Positions 24,183-34,504 are shown, counted from the stretch's first letter. The stretch is DNA of 64,000 nucleotides from Strongylocentrotus purpuratus (GCF_000002235.5 NW_022145615.1:34418594-34482593); one strand, 5' to 3'. The notes: generated from the letters alone by a model not told the origin. Made by a program: numbers and translations.

Positions 24183-25015
24183 AAAACACATTATATTTGA
24201 TAGAGTGATGAATGAACCATAACCTGTTAATTCTGCTTGGGTAATGTTTCCTTTTGGTCTTTATATGTAGTATTTCCGCTCTCTATGCGTTAATTAACCT
24301 TCTGAATTATGTCATGGTTTGTTTTGGGGGATGATAATCTTTGGTAAGAAGTCTCCTTTAAATATGAAATGAGTATTATGAAATGACAGTTATTAAATCT
24401 ATGGGAAACAAACAGATTTGAATACAAATATTCATCAGGAATGCCAGTTTTTAGGCCATATCCTGATTTCAGTCGTGTGTCCATTTAATTTCTTGCTTTT
24501 TTCAGGCTTCATTTTGTATAGCAATAATAATAATAATATTCTGTGTGTATATAGTGCTTAATACATCAAGGATCTCTAAGCACTTTGAGATATATATGTA
24601 TTTATGGATGGATCAGTGTTATTGAGTTTTTAAAGACGTGTATCAATCAGATAAGATCATTTATGTCTGGGGACTGATCTTTACTGTCACCATCCGAAAG
24701 ACGCGACTCGTTTCGAACCTAGGTCCGATCAAAATCAGCTTGTAGGCAAAGACATAGAGCTGACCCCAGACATTACCCCTAGACCAACTCATATCTCCAT
24801 AAAGACTTAGGATGCTACATGTCTGAGCCTCACTAGGTGAAATTAATCTGTATCCCTTGTTAATAATGTTTATGAAATTGAACATATCTTCTTGTTTTGT
24901 CTTTTAGGTGCAATTGTCGTTACGGCATCTGAACACAAAGTCGTCGGAAAATACTATTCCACCTCACCACAGCGACTCATCGTCACCGGACAGAGGGAAA
25001 AAGGAAGATTTATAG
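1504..25015 (+). CDS. GRAMD2-like: GRAMD2-like GRAM-domain membrane protein, 11 coding exons
   Basis: Exons read from splice sites and protein similarity: 1504-1579, 4442-4545, 6000-6095, 12993-13076, 14607-14675, 15288-15387, 18461-18601, 21222-21321, 22319-22432, 23944-24049, 24908-25015. They join in one open frame of about 365 aa ending in TAG. The first four exons encode a GRAM domain (about residues 7-115), with blocks such as NKQFHKLFP, SENWLCFHSNIF, FVVPNAIG and HIFGSLLSR. Exons 5-7 encode an acidic, Ser/His/Pro-rich linker. Exons 8-9 encode one membrane helix (about residues 248-272), and exons 10-11 a short polar tail. There is no ASTER/VASt domain, and the length is close to vertebrate GRAMD2A, which argues against GRAMD1. 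In that family the GRAM domain binds phosphoinositides and the helix anchors the protein in the ER at plasma-membrane contacts. Exon 1 starts exactly at an ATG behind an acceptor, so the true start may lie in an upstream exon. All donors are GT and all acceptors AG. Confidence 0.88.
1580..4441 (+). other. Intron 1 of the GRAMD2-like gene
   Basis: It carries hairpin copy A, a short (TA)n at about 2008-2023, a GAT-rich stretch at 2950-3040, and a short SINE/LINE-tail-like piece ending in ATT repeats near 3210-3280 (AAGCGCTTTATAAGCA). No other gene was seen. Confidence 0.5.
1694..1765 (+). repeat. Hairpin repeat, copy A
   Basis: Left arm GAGCCAGAAGGGCATTAG at 1701-1718; right arm at about 1740-1759 is its imperfect reverse complement (TTAACATCCTTCTTGCTCTG). 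It lies in intron 1 of the GRAMD2-like gene. It belongs to a family of eight same-orientation copies in this window. Confidence 0.6.
4555..4700 (+). repeat. Partial duplicate of GRAMD2 exon 2 end plus donor site
   Basis: Positions about 4655-4694 repeat the last ~35 bp of exon 2 (4506-4545) and its splice donor with two substitutions (CCAACATCTTCTCCTATGAG). The flanking TATGAAAT- motif also recurs. The duplicate has no good acceptor, so it would not make an exon alone, but its donor could compete with the real one at 4546. Confidence 0.75.
4701..5999 (+). other. Intron 2 of the GRAMD2-like gene, remainder
   Basis: AT-rich, with no repeat or gene that I could recognise. It ends in a strong polypyrimidine tract and CAG at 5997-5999. 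Confidence 0.45.
8372..8657. repeat. 43-bp minisatellite, about 6.3 units
   Basis: Six and a fraction tandem units resembling CTACAGGATCTTGGTAGCTC followed by TCGTAGGCAGTTTGAAACG. Two alternating sub-types (ending AAACGTTGA or AAACCATTGC) suggest growth by doubling of a two-unit block. Confidence 0.88.
9928..9988 (+). repeat. Hairpin repeat, copy B
   Basis: Left arm AGAGCCAGAAGGGCATTAGC at 9931-9950; right arm ACTTTTCTAGCTCTC at 9971-9985 pairs with it imperfectly. Weaker left-arm-like matches without a clear partner arm occur at 9471-9490 and 10061-10076. Confidence 0.55.
11868..11930 (+). repeat. Hairpin repeat, copy C
   Basis: Left arm 11871-11897 contains GAGCCAGAAGGGCATTAAC; right arm 11905-11929 contains GATGCCCTGTTGCC. 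The right arm is also the first part of the ~112-bp tandem units that follow. Confidence 0.6.
11905..12250. repeat. About 112-bp tandem repeat, three diverged units
   Basis: Units are marked by TTATCACACAAAACAT or its variants at about 11934, 12044 and 12155. Each is followed by ATAATGATCCC and preceded by a TTGATGCTCTATTGC-like segment. The third unit is the most diverged (TTTTCACACAAAATGTTG). Confidence 0.7.
12447..12503. repeat. Palindromic hairpin element
   Basis: The core arms AACTATCCCGAAAC (12458-12471) and GTTTCAGGATAGTT (12481-12494) pair at 13 of 14 positions around a 9-nt loop. Outer sequence (TTCATTATA / TATACAATGAA) extends the stem to about 24 bp with a bulge. No target-site duplication was evident. 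Confidence 0.75.
13098..13330 (+). mobile_element. Penelope-like element 3' fragment (tentative)
   Basis: Starting 22 bp after the exon 4 donor, CTGACGA (13106-13112), GAAAC (13131-13135) and GTC are spaced as in the hammerhead-ribozyme-like motif reported in Penelope-like retroelements. They are followed by repeated short hairpins (CAGTCTTTTTCAAGACTAC, CAGTCATTTTCAGGACTAC). No reverse transcriptase is present. Family assignment rests on recalled motif similarity only. Confidence 0.4.
13466..13558 (+). repeat. Hairpin repeat, copy D
   Basis: Left arm AAGAGCCAGAAGGGTGTTAAC at 13470-13490; right arm GTTATCCCCACTGGTTCTTA at 13535-13554. Pairing is good through the arms with mismatches in the middle; the loop is about 44 nt. 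Confidence 0.6.
13580..13670 (+). repeat. Hairpin repeat, copy E (degenerate)
   Basis: Left arm GGGGCAGAAGGGCATTTA at 13587-13604; right arm GTTAACTCCTTATGACTCTC at 13646-13665. This is the weakest of the recognisable pairs. Confidence 0.4.
13820..13892 (+). repeat. Hairpin repeat, copy F
   Basis: Left arm GAGAATCAGAAGGGTATTAAC at 13826-13846 (the first 20 bases carry the match); right arm GTTAACGTCCTTTCAGCTCTC at 13866-13886. The ends pair perfectly with several G-U type pairs in the middle. Confidence 0.6.
13993..14064. repeat. 23-bp tandem repeat, three units
   Basis: Three near-identical units of ATTTAGGCATGGGTTCATGG plus TTT. Confidence 0.9.
14288..14338 (+). repeat. Hairpin repeat, copy G
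   Basis: Left arm TTTTGGCCAGAAGGATATTA at 14291-14310; right arm AATATCTTCACCATTGGCTT at 14315-14334, directly after a very short loop. Confidence 0.5.
14676..15287 (+). other. Intron 5 of the GRAMD2-like gene
   Basis: No repeat or gene recognised. Contains an AT-rich TTAATTAATTAATG stretch near 14801. Acceptor TTCTCTCTTGCAG ends at 15287. Confidence 0.5.
15430..17270. repeat. Diverged ~235-bp tandem repeat, about 7 units, intron 6
   Basis: Recurrent marker ATAAAATCAAAGCATG and variants at about 15810, 16043, 16470, 16712, 16941 and 17180, spaced by roughly 230 bp or twice that. Each is preceded by a TAGATGTTTCT-like block and an ACTTGAATAATTTA-like block, and followed by TCAAATGGCATT and CCGGATGAAAT blocks. 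Units are strongly diverged, so this is an old array. Confidence 0.72.
17930..18310. repeat. Purine-rich (GA)n tract, intron 6
   Basis: About 380 bp almost wholly purine on the + strand, with (GA)n cores at 18181-18220 and 18240-18265 and AGAGAT sub-repeats at 17970-18000. It ends about 150 bp before the exon 7 acceptor. Long open frames across it are a by-product of the repeat. Confidence 0.9.
19018..20063 (-). mobile_element. tRNA-derived SINE interrupted by another element
   Basis: Read on the - strand from 20063, the head has an A-box-like TGGTCTAGTGG and a B-box-like GGTTCGAATTG, typical of a tRNA-derived SINE. The body runs down to about 19849. The tail resumes at about 19096 and ends in an (ATT)n-type run (19019-19034). 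The intervening 19097-19848 is a separate inverted-repeat element. Confidence 0.7.
19097..19848. mobile_element. Non-autonomous DNA element with 30-bp perfect inverted ends, ACCG-rich
   Basis: The left end 19097-19126 begins CTCTCACACTCTGCCGTGTA and is matched perfectly by the reverse complement at 19819-19848. The interior is much richer in GC and CpG than its surroundings and carries 18 ACCG tetranucleotides by my count, many as CATACCG or CACCGTT. No transposase frame was found. Target-site duplication is unclear, so the superfamily is not assigned. Confidence 0.8.
20090..20790. repeat. About 275-bp tandem repeat, roughly 2.6 units
   Basis: The block GCATTGAAATTGAAGTAGCA and variants occur at about 20187, 20471 and 20740, each followed by ATCAGA and a CTCCCACT-like segment. 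Spacing is about 283 and 270 bp. Confidence 0.75.
20823..20905. repeat. C-rich 20-bp tandem repeat, four units
   Basis: Units of CATTCCCCCTCCCCCACCT with small changes, about four copies. Confidence 0.85.
21322..22318 (+). other. Intron 8 of the GRAMD2-like gene
   Basis: It splits the membrane-helix coding sequence (exon 8 ends ...GGCATCTT, exon 9 begins ACTTCTG). Nothing else was recognised. Confidence 0.5.
23005..23357 (-). mobile_element. tRNA-derived SINE
   Basis: On the - strand the head has A-box TGGTTGAGTGG and B-box GGTTCAAGTCC. The 3' part has AAAGCGCTTTGAGAGGGCTT and AAAAGCGCTCAATAAG, resembling the tail of the LINE fragment at 43385-43450, as expected if the SINE uses an L2/CR1-type partner. 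Confidence 0.78.
23578..23938. repeat. 33-bp tandem array, about 11 units, abutting exon 10
   Basis: Units of TATCTTGTTTTTGTGTGTTT followed by ATCTTGATGATTA. Because 33 is divisible by three, several frames stay open; those are not genes. The last unit supplies the pyrimidine-rich stretch before the CAG acceptor at 23941-23943. Confidence 0.92.
24050..24907 (+). other. Intron 10 of the GRAMD2-like gene
   Basis: Holds a (TA)n run at about 24149-24183 and a minus-strand SINE (24515-24790). Confidence 0.55.
24515..24790 (-). mobile_element. tRNA-derived SINE with (ATT)n tail
   Basis: On the - strand: A-box TGGTCTAGGGG, B-box GGTTCGAAACG, then an AAGTGCTTAGAGATCC tail block and a terminal ATT run (24523-24537 on +). 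Confidence 0.75.
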
Positions 25016-26040
25016 TACCGGTCCTTGGTCTGCTCCTGCTATCCAATCTGCAATCCATTCCACTCTGGACGGCTTCTGTTACCCATCCACCTCAGGATCT
25101 CAGGAGCTGTCATTCCTATACCCTCTCACGAGGTTCTAGCAGACCAAACTCTAAAACAATGACCCATTCACTTTGAAGAACTCCAACATTCTTAAACCCT
25201 TCAGACATGATGCAGCACACCATCAAATTTTGTGTTGCTGGATGATGACCTAAGTGTACTACACTGCACATTTCTTCATCATCTTGTAACAGAGATCTCA
25301 GTGAAGTGGTGTAGGATCTCTTTTTGTCATTCATTTACATGTGAAGAAGACCGCTGCGGGCCTTTCTCCATCATAACTTGGGACCACCAGAATTTGACAG
25401 AAAGATTTCTTCAAGGAATGCACCTCATGGTTTTTGTTTTTATGTTCAACATTCCTAAAGCCTCTAATCATGCCAAACATGAATACAAGAAGCAAAAACC
25501 ACACCACTGTATTTCCTCCTCATCATCATCATGTATTAAAGTCAGAACTTTCACTCTTTTGAGGTTGATGACCTTCACTTCATCTTGTCTCGAGCATCCT
25601 CCTCATCGAGCATCCTCCTCATTTAGACCAATCTATGAAACGCACGATGACTGTTAAACTTTGAAAGATGACTCCTTTAGCATATTGTCTAATGGGCCCG
25701 AGATCATTTGAGCTGGATACATGTTGTAACAAAGTCAAATCTCATCTTATGGCTTAATACACAGACACAGCTTTTATTTATTTTTAAATATTTTATCGAT
25801 CAGGATTATTCTTGAACTGGTACCATGTTCCAAATGAACATGGAATGAGGAATAAATATCTATTTTTGGCCAAGTAACTTTTTCCTCTTGTTTGTTTAGT
25901 CACATTTTCTTTTGCTTTGTTTACCCATGTACAATGCTTTTAAGGTGTTGTGATATTTAACTATCTTAATTTGCAATATTGTTGTGATTTTAATGGATAC
26001 AAAACCTTATAATAAACAATTTTAATGTGTATCGTTCAGA
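25016..26040 (+). other. 3' UTR of the GRAMD2-like gene
   Basis: Follows the TAG stop. Candidate polyadenylation signals AATAAA are at 25851-25856 and 26011-26016. No coding signal was seen. Confidence 0.6.
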
Positions 26041-29000
26041 ACTTTTTCTTTCAAATTGCGATTACCTCACTACTATTTGACACAACCTACATTAAAGCTT
26101 CTATCATAGCCCTACTAATTGAAGAAAACTACCGTATTTTTGAAACTCTAAACACTTTATGTAATTTGTAATCTATCGTTCACATTTCCTTGATTTCTTC
26201 TAAAAATAGTTGAATTTAAGCCCTTAAAAATGAGGATTTTTAGAGCTACAATTTTACAAATTTAGATTTATTCAGACTCTTTCAAAGTTGATTGACCATG
26301 AAAAATTATTAATAATAAAAATAAAATGAATAGAAAAAAACTATAAATTACTGGTACAACCTTTTATGATTAAACGCAATACGGTGCTACCAGCAATATA
26401 AAGTGATTTTTTTATGTAGGCAATGAATTATTCTAATTGTATTCAAATTAAAAAGGGCTGGTACTTAATTATGTTTAAAAATAGTAATGGGAAGAAGATC
26501 ATAGGCTTGTCCTTGTAAAGGAATTGGATACTTTCATGAGAGCTTTCTCATATTAATGTGGCTCTGTAGCTGCTTATTTTCCTTGGGGTGGGGGCTATGT
26601 CACAAACTTCATTCCAGATGGCAAGAACAGCAACTATACCAAGAAAAACAATAAAGTGAGGTAGTTCTCCAAAAGGTAATCTTGTCAAATATTATCATCA
26701 GCATGTAGTCTCAGTGTGTAGTGGCCAAAGCAATATTAACAATGATGGGAAAAAAGAAGAGCCAATTTTCTCTTTGAAACATACTTAACAGTAAACATAT
26801 ATGTTTTAAAGCAGTTGAGATCAATTTATGAATGATTTACCTCCATTTCCTGTTGACAATGTTTGGTAAGATGGTAGACTGTTGATACATGTTGTGTGCC
26901 AAGCAGAAGGATGTAATCCCAACGTTTTTAAATATTTATTTAAAAAAAAGTTTGATTGCTGCAATGATGATTTGGATCAAGTAAACCCATTTTCAAGATG
27001 TAATATTGAAATAGTCCAATTTTGCATTTTTTGTGAAATATTTATCTGCACATCCATTCACACCCTTTTGACATGCATGTGACACTTCATAACCAACGGG
27101 GAGAATGGTTTATTATAAGCATACACATGTACCTGTACTTTAGTGTTTACTTCTACACCAGTGCTATGTCTACAGCACTCATGTGGGGTGGTCGATACAT
27201 AATGTTGAGGATTGAAATGAAAACGCAGAGTACAATCATGTGAGCAATGTAAATGCAGCTGATTTGAGGGAAATGAGAATTGATGTCGTGCTATGAAACG
27301 CACTTGAATGAAAGCCAAATTGATAAATGTGTCAATGTTATAATATTGTTAAATGCACAAATCAAACACAATGCACAGAAGAGATATCACAGTGCAAAGT
27401 TCATAGAAGAGATCCTTTAAACTAACATGTTTCCCATGATTATGGATGCAGTATACTTATCACTTGTTATTAATGTATATCTTACAATTTGTATTCTTAC
27501 CTTCTTTTTTAATCCCCATCTCAACATGAATAAGTACATCAAGAAGATATAACAAACGTAACATCACATGCACATGTACTTCAGTTGTATTCAAACATAC
27601 TTTAAATATAATTCCAATAAATGAAATACTCAAAAATAGCAAATTGTCAATGGACATAGATGCAAAATGCCATATATCTTGCATTGTACATTACATATTC
27701 CAAATATTAGTCTCAGAAGAAGAAACAAGATTCAAATACTCTACGAAAATCTACAAAGAACCATTGCATTTCCATCTCTGATGCTTATACATGTACAACT
27801 AGGTTACACTTTAAGACCATGAAAGACATGGGGCTAAGTCCAAGCTTTTCTGTGCCATATATATCACTGACCAAAGCTAAGGATTATCTATTAGTACCCC
27901 TTACTAGAGCTTGGAAGTGAAATGAAACATGTCATGTCGACGTATGTTCAGATCTCCACCATACACTCTAATGTATGGGAAACCACAATGACCAAAAGAT
28001 GTGTTTGGAGCCAGAAGGCAATAACTCTGGATAAAATAACATGACTTAAAGCCTTTCTTTCTCCAAACAGACGAAATAAGTAAGACTTGCCCACATCAGA
28101 CTTGTATGGATCAATAGCAAACAGTATGTATTCCAATATGTTAGTAAAATGAACAGATAATTATGGAAAAAGAGTAAACTTTAGAGTGTGATTCCGCAAT
28201 ATGAAACTATAAGGGTTGCATATATGTACTTCGTACTAGTATGGATATGTAATATGCATAACTCTGAATGTGACCAATTTAAGTTAAATTTACCAATATA
28301 TACATGTATGCAGTATCAGGAATAGACCATATTATATCACATCACACATGCCTCTCTCATTTGCATTAATTTGTACAGGGCACCCTTTCTGGCCTTAAAA
28401 GAAAACTGTGAACTCTTTATTTAAGGCTTTTTATTACAAAAGAAGTAATGCTATTTTGCATGAATTTCATTCTCTACTTATAGTAGTTACCCAAAGAAAA
28501 TTGATGACAACTGATAATTATGAACAAATTATATAAGGATGGAAATATTTTCTCTTGAAAAACGCAAATAATTTGCTGGAAAATTCTATAGATATCATAA
28601 AAAGGCTTTGTGGCTAGCTGTGTCTTGCATGTGGTGTCACAAAACTTGACGCTCTATCGCTGAAGGCAGAAAATCTGGTTCTCAAAATTAAGAGATGATT
28701 AGGGCAGGCTCCAAACATATTTTGTGAATTTTGCATCTATTCATAAAACTTTTGATTCTTTGGGTGACTATCAATATATCTTTTAATCTGTGACAAAAAA
28801 ACAAAAAAATTATCACTAACTGTCTTTCAGACCGATTTTGTCAACTTTGTAAGAGTGTAAAATTGTATTTGTAGAGAGTTTATGATGTTTGACAAATTAT
28901 TATGTATGTGACCCAAATTGTATGCTATTATTATAATATATTTGATAAGAAATCTAATTTATAATGAGTGATGAATGTATTTCTACAATGATATATAATG

Positions 29001-29944
29001 TGAATTGCATGAAAAAAGGTTTTAATTTTGATTGTTACTATTACATTTATCATTTTCATGCTTCTTTCTTTTTGTTATTGCTACAGCAAACAGGAAAAAT
29101 AAAAACATAGAACTATCTCACACTTAATCAAATGGTTCTGTGAAATTACATGTACCACTATTTAATTTATTATGGTGTCTCAATACACTACATTTTTTGA
29201 GTTGTTGTTTTTATGTCTGATGTGTGCAATTATATCATATAAGCCAATATTTCATATTTTTGTCTAGGTTGCACATTCTGTTTTGTATCTTTATGTACCA
29301 TTCTCTTGATTTGACCATTGAATGCCTGTATGCTTGTTAGTGTTTCTGTTTATGAATATGTTTGACCCTTTTTGTGTGGAAGTTTTACCCTCCAATTATT
29401 TAAAGAACTTTCTGTTCAGCAAAATAAAGCATTTTACGAGGAAGATGATCAATAATCTAAAATGAAATACGGTTTAAATTATCATGGTCTGATTCTCATT
29501 GGCATTTAATGTCACTCTATTCCATTTCAATGACATCAGTTGTATGCCTAAAGCTAAAAATGCACATAGTAAAGATGAATGTATACAATCGCCTTCTGCA
29601 TTCTTCACACATGTTTTAAATTGTCACAATTATTGAAATATTTGAATATAAATATTTATAGTATGGTACTTAAATTTTTGTCAAATCATGTGATCATATG
29701 ATGAAACAGTGAAGTTCCTTTCCTTAGGAAGGTATGTTGTCACAAGATTTTAAATGCTGATTATTTTCTTTTTGTCCAAACACCAAGTACATTAAAGTTT
29801 ATATATTTTACATACTGCTGTTGTTATAGTAGACTAATAAAATAAAATGCATAGTTGTCAGTATAAATTTGATGGATTTGGCAATCTGTATGTTAAACAT
29901 TTCAAATGAAAATGTAACCAAATTCACTGAAAATGTTCGAACTT
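26041..29944. other. Intergenic region
   Basis: AT-rich, no gene recognised. It includes hairpin repeat copy H (28001-28070) and scattered AATAAA motifs, with no exon that I could support. Confidence 0.45.
28001..28070 (+). repeat. Hairpin repeat, copy H (best paired)
   Basis: Left arm TGTTTGGAGCCAGAAGGC at 28002-28019; right arm GCCTTTCTTTCTCCAAACAG at 28051-28070. These pair through nearly the whole 18-19 bp, with a two-base mismatch and one bulge. This is the only copy outside the GRAMD2 transcription unit. Confidence 0.65.
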
Positions 29945-30921
29945 AACCTATCTTCTCCCAAACCCTTTATTAAATATGGGGTTTGGGTTTCAAATTGATA
30001 CTTGTTTGTAAATATACATGAAATCTATAAGAATTCTATTTAAATGGCCAAAGGCTTTATCAAAGCCAATTAAAGTCAATTAATCAAAGCTTTATGAAAT
30101 CAGATAGAAAATTATATATATATATATATATATACACATACTACAATCTGTAAATACTTAATTAAAAGTCATACTTTTATGGAAATCATATTTACTCTAA
30201 AAAACAAAATGTCATGCAAATGACTACAATCAGACAAATTATAAAGCATCTAATATATATCAAGTATTTTCTTAATTTTTTTTTTTTAATACTTTGTTTC
30301 TTTCTCTCTCCTGAATTACTGGTTTGCCCTTAGTAAAAGGAAAAGGAAAAGAGAAAGTCATAGTAATGCCACTACCACAATGAAATCATACCTTCTATCC
30401 TGCAGCATATGAATATTTAATGATGGATAAATCCTGGCAATCGATTCCTGTCATATTTATGGACTCTTATTAGCAATTGAATTTGAACTTAACTTGGCTT
30501 GCTTGCATATCAAAACTATCATTAATTATGTTCAGGATTAATCAGATTAAGCAAGAATAAACACAATATTACTTGTATCGTTGTGTTATCTAATGAGTCT
30601 AAATTTATGATCGAACATTCCTTAATATAACCTAGGAAGAGTCAAAGATTTTGTTTGTATGGTTTCGGTTTTATCTGCAAAGACATTATCGTTGTTTCAA
30701 GTCATCATTATTTTTTGTAAAGTCATAAACCCATCGGCATCACTTTGCTTGTAATGTCGTTAAAGGCTTTTATATGATTTTATTTTGTTTGTTTTACTTG
30801 TAAAGAAGTCTTTTACTTGTGACATATTGCTGACAGTTTATGACGTTCTTAAGTAGTCTAGCATGCTGCCAACAGAATCGATTTGTCCTTCTGGTTTTGT
30901 CAGGCAATGTATCAAACCTTA

Positions 30922-31030
30922 TAGCATTTATTTTAAATAATGGCATTGTAAAATAGCAAATTAACATTTGCTCCGCACAATAGCACTACATTTCGTCACA
31001 CGCATTTGTCTCTTCTTACCCACTCTATAG
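30922..31030 (+). repeat. Left arm of a ~110-bp inverted repeat pair
   Basis: Contains AATAATGGCATT, AATAGCAAATTAACATTTGC, TAGCACTACATTTCGTCACA and CTTCTTACCCACTCTA. The reverse complement of 34922-35035 carries the same blocks in the same order. Confidence 0.8.
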
Positions 31031-32327
31031 AACACAAATGTTCACATCCAGACGAACGAGTGGCTTTTAAACGATTTAACATTTATTTTCACACAAAAAA
31101 AAAAATCACAGAGCAGTATGATACATGTACATTAGGTCGTTCAAACCAGACAGTTTTGCTTCCCTAATATGTAAGCCAGAGCTGTGAAATATTGTTTTGT
31201 TAAATGTTTTTAAGAATAAGTAGCCAGTTATCGTTTGAGAGTTGTTTTGCTGTAATAGGATATAACAAACACCTGCAAGCAAAATTCCCTGTATGGAGAG
31301 CAGAAAATGCATAACACGTTCTAGAAACTACATGATATTTTGTAAAGCTGGCAAAGATGGTTTCAGAGTATGCAAATGCCTCCTGAATATTTTGATGTTG
31401 TTTGTTTTAAAGTGTGTCTTCTGATTTATTTTAGTTTTCAATAGATGTGTAAAGTGTTGAATTAATGTACACATGTTGTGATGTTTTAGATTCAAATCAT
31501 AGTGAAATAATGGCTGGCCCTGTATGCTCTATTTTTCTTAAATGTTAATGATTCAGATGTATTTGTTTATTATCATACTTGTTACAGATCAAGTGCAAGC
31601 TTGTCCATGAATAAAAAGAATGGAGAAGAAATAAGAGATAAAAGACTGCTTTTCATTTTGTTATTTCATTTCATTTTATTCCATTCGTCATATAAAACAT
31701 ACATAATTATAACATTGATATTTACAGATAATTAAAGAACATAGAAACAACATAACGAAAGATAAACACAAAATATAATTATATATACAAACGAGGAATC
31801 CGGCAAGAAAGAACATTATAGTATTATGTGCTGCTGGTCCCTTATGATATAAGAAAGAATGTTACCCATATCTCACACTTAAAACCGTACACTTGACACC
31901 TAACATCTGATTGCATACACACACATATATATATATAATAATAATAATAATAGCATAGTAGTCCACTCCAAATTTTATTAAACCGAAACGGAAATTCTTT
32001 TTGCCCAATTGATCGTGAGCCCGGCAGCCACTGAGCAGCGCCAGATCGACGTTGCTCTATATATACAAATAATATACAACTAAACATGCTATTCACATGA
32101 ATCGTAATTTTGTGTATCTTTGTGTACATGTATTTAAAGTTGGGCTTGATTTGATGTTATATGAGGCATGGGGCTCAATGCATATTGACTTCTGTAGAAT
32201 TAGAAAGATAGTGCACGTATGTGCCTATAAAGTCAACCAAGGCGCACAAAAATCAAGAGTACAAGTACAAGATAATACAAAATAATTGAAAACAAAATAC
32301 ATAAATGACAAAAATGCTATTACAATA

Positions 32328-32575
32328 ATCAACTTGGTTCGTCTTATACGAGTGCCCTTTATCTACCGTTTGACTAAGTTATACACGGTATTATGTGATG
32401 CGCTATGATACTATCGTCTGCAACTAAATGAACAAACAAAAATCTTGTCAATATGACATTTGATTAGTTTTGTTTATTTATTTTGTTAAAGTTATACGAG
32501 ATTTAACTTGGTCCGTCTTATACGAGTGCCCTTCATATACCATTTGACTAAGTTAAACAAGGTTTAAAACATCTT
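32328..32575. repeat. 61-bp minisatellite, about 2 separated units (copy 1)
   Basis: Two units of the GTCCGTCTTATACGAGTGCC ... GTTTGACTAAGTTATAC type, separated by about 110 bp of other sequence. The same locus in copy 2 holds about ten units. Confidence 0.8.
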
Positions 32576-33953
32576 CTTGATAAAGCTTGTAAGTACTACT
32601 AATTTATACATAAACAGCTTATTTACATAACCAGATAAAAATTATTGCAGAAAAATGTTTTTTTGATCATTAATAAGTACCCCAATAGTTATCTTGCCCA
32701 CTCAAAGCCACTTTTTTTCTCAATTAGATATTTTGAATATTTTTTATGCAAAACTTTATAATGTCGCACTTTTTTGTTTCTTTGTTTCAAGAATCAAATT
32801 GAAATTAACACTTCTAGATTTGTTCAGTTCAATTTCAATTTTCACAATTTTAATACAAAGTTTTCTAAAAAATATCATTTATTCCGAGTAAGAACATATA
32901 CCTTAAAATTTTCTATTTTCTATAAGGGCCCAGAAGTTTGGAATAAGTAAAATGATATCATAAGAGAAAGCCCGATATTCTGAATTCGTTTAAAAGGAGA
33001 TGTATAAGTCACTGTTACTGAGCAATTCAATGATACGCGTCATGTATTTTATGTGTGTGTCTTGGTGTGTGCGTGTGCGTGGGTGAATGTGAGTGTGTGT
33101 GTGTGTGTTTGTGTTAGTTTATCTTTGGGTGGAATTGTATGTGTTTAAGAATTAGTAAGAGCCTTATAGTTTGACTTACTAAATACAGATAAGAATACTA
33201 TCGGTGAATTATTAGAATCAACTGATGACAATATGAACAAGAAAGATGTAAAAAGGATTCATAACATCAGCTTTGATAGACTATTTTCATAATGTAACCA
33301 AATTTTACATTTAAGAGCATCGATACGAATTATTTCATTCACCTGTTACGAATAATTGTATTTCAATATTTAGAATGGAAATTGCATATAATTATTACGT
33401 GTTGTTAGGTAGCGCAAGCCATAATGTTTGTCCTACCTGGCAATAACTAATGTATGCAATTTGAGTTCTGACTATTAAGATACATTTTAATTCGTTAAGG
33501 GTGAATTAAATAACTCGTATCGAGACACTTCACAAAGGCATATGCATACATTTGGTTACACTACGACATTAAAAAAAGAAAACGTTGTCAATAAAGTGAA
33601 CTTGATACTTTATCCCAAGATGATATTTTATGAATTATCACTGTGTTTGGATGATATGCGCCATAATGAAATATTTTTTAAACAATAATTTCTGGTCAAC
33701 CCGAATGTAATTGTCCCGCGGCGTATCACGCACTTGAGAATCGTTTGATAGTCCTGGAAACTATTGCACGCTTTTTTTTTCTTGTACAAAAAAAAGTGTG
33801 ATTGTCTCAAGAAATTAATAACACTTGACTGCGTTAGACCAATCATTTTAGTAAGGATCTAGGAGCTAGATGTATAATTATAACTTTATAACTATCATAC
33901 ATGCTCAGAAGATGATGGTACGCCTAATAATATTATATAAACGTCTAGAAAAT

Positions 33954-34085
33954 ATGCAGGTGAACATTAGATGTCTTGTCACCCTACTTTTAGTCGTCTG
34001 TTTCGGCAAAATTCAAGACAATGTATACGACAATAAAAACGTTGTTGTATCAACTTGTAACTATGATATTCTTCGTTCTTTTCAG
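33954..34085 (+). CDS. Possible first exon of a secreted protein (weak)
   Basis: An ATG at 33954 opens a frame with a signal-peptide-like start (MQVNIRCLVTLLLVVCFG) followed by a polar stretch, to a GTAAAA donor-like site at 34086. The frame also extends upstream to earlier Met codons. There is no family match and no second exon. It may be chance. Confidence 0.18.
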
Positions 34086-34176
34086 GTAAAAATAACAGGT
34101 GACTTTTATAATGTATCCAGGCTGCAAATAGGCTGTACATTGAAAGGATTTGATTGAGTCAATGATGAGCCGAGAG

Positions 34177-34391
34177 CAGTGGGGGATCCGGGGGGGGGGG
34201 GGGGACGTGTACAAACACGTTAATTTTACCTTTTTGTTTGGAGATGGGCCCCCAAAAAATAAATAAATTAGTGCTCACTACTCCCCTCTCCCCCCCCCCC
34301 CCCTGAGCGAATTACCGGCCGACTGTTTCGCCGTTAAATATTTTCTCATCAATTGGGCCCCCTCCCCTGCCGCCGGCTGGATCCGCCCCTG
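34177..34391. mobile_element. hAT-type MITE with 8-bp target-site duplication
   Basis: Ends CAGTGGGGGATCC and GGATCCGCCCCTG (11 of 13 inverted match). It is flanked on both sides by GCCGAGAG (34169-34176 and 34392-34399). hAT elements make 8-bp duplications and often start CAG. The interior holds long G and C homopolymers and no coding frame. Confidence 0.82.
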
Positions 34392-34504
34392 GCCGAGAGA
34401 CAAGGCTACAATTAATAAACGAGGGAACCTACACACAAGCAAATCTAGTCATCCTTTTTTGCCACTGTTTAAGTTTCGATAAAAGATAAAATATTTTTGA
34501 AGGG

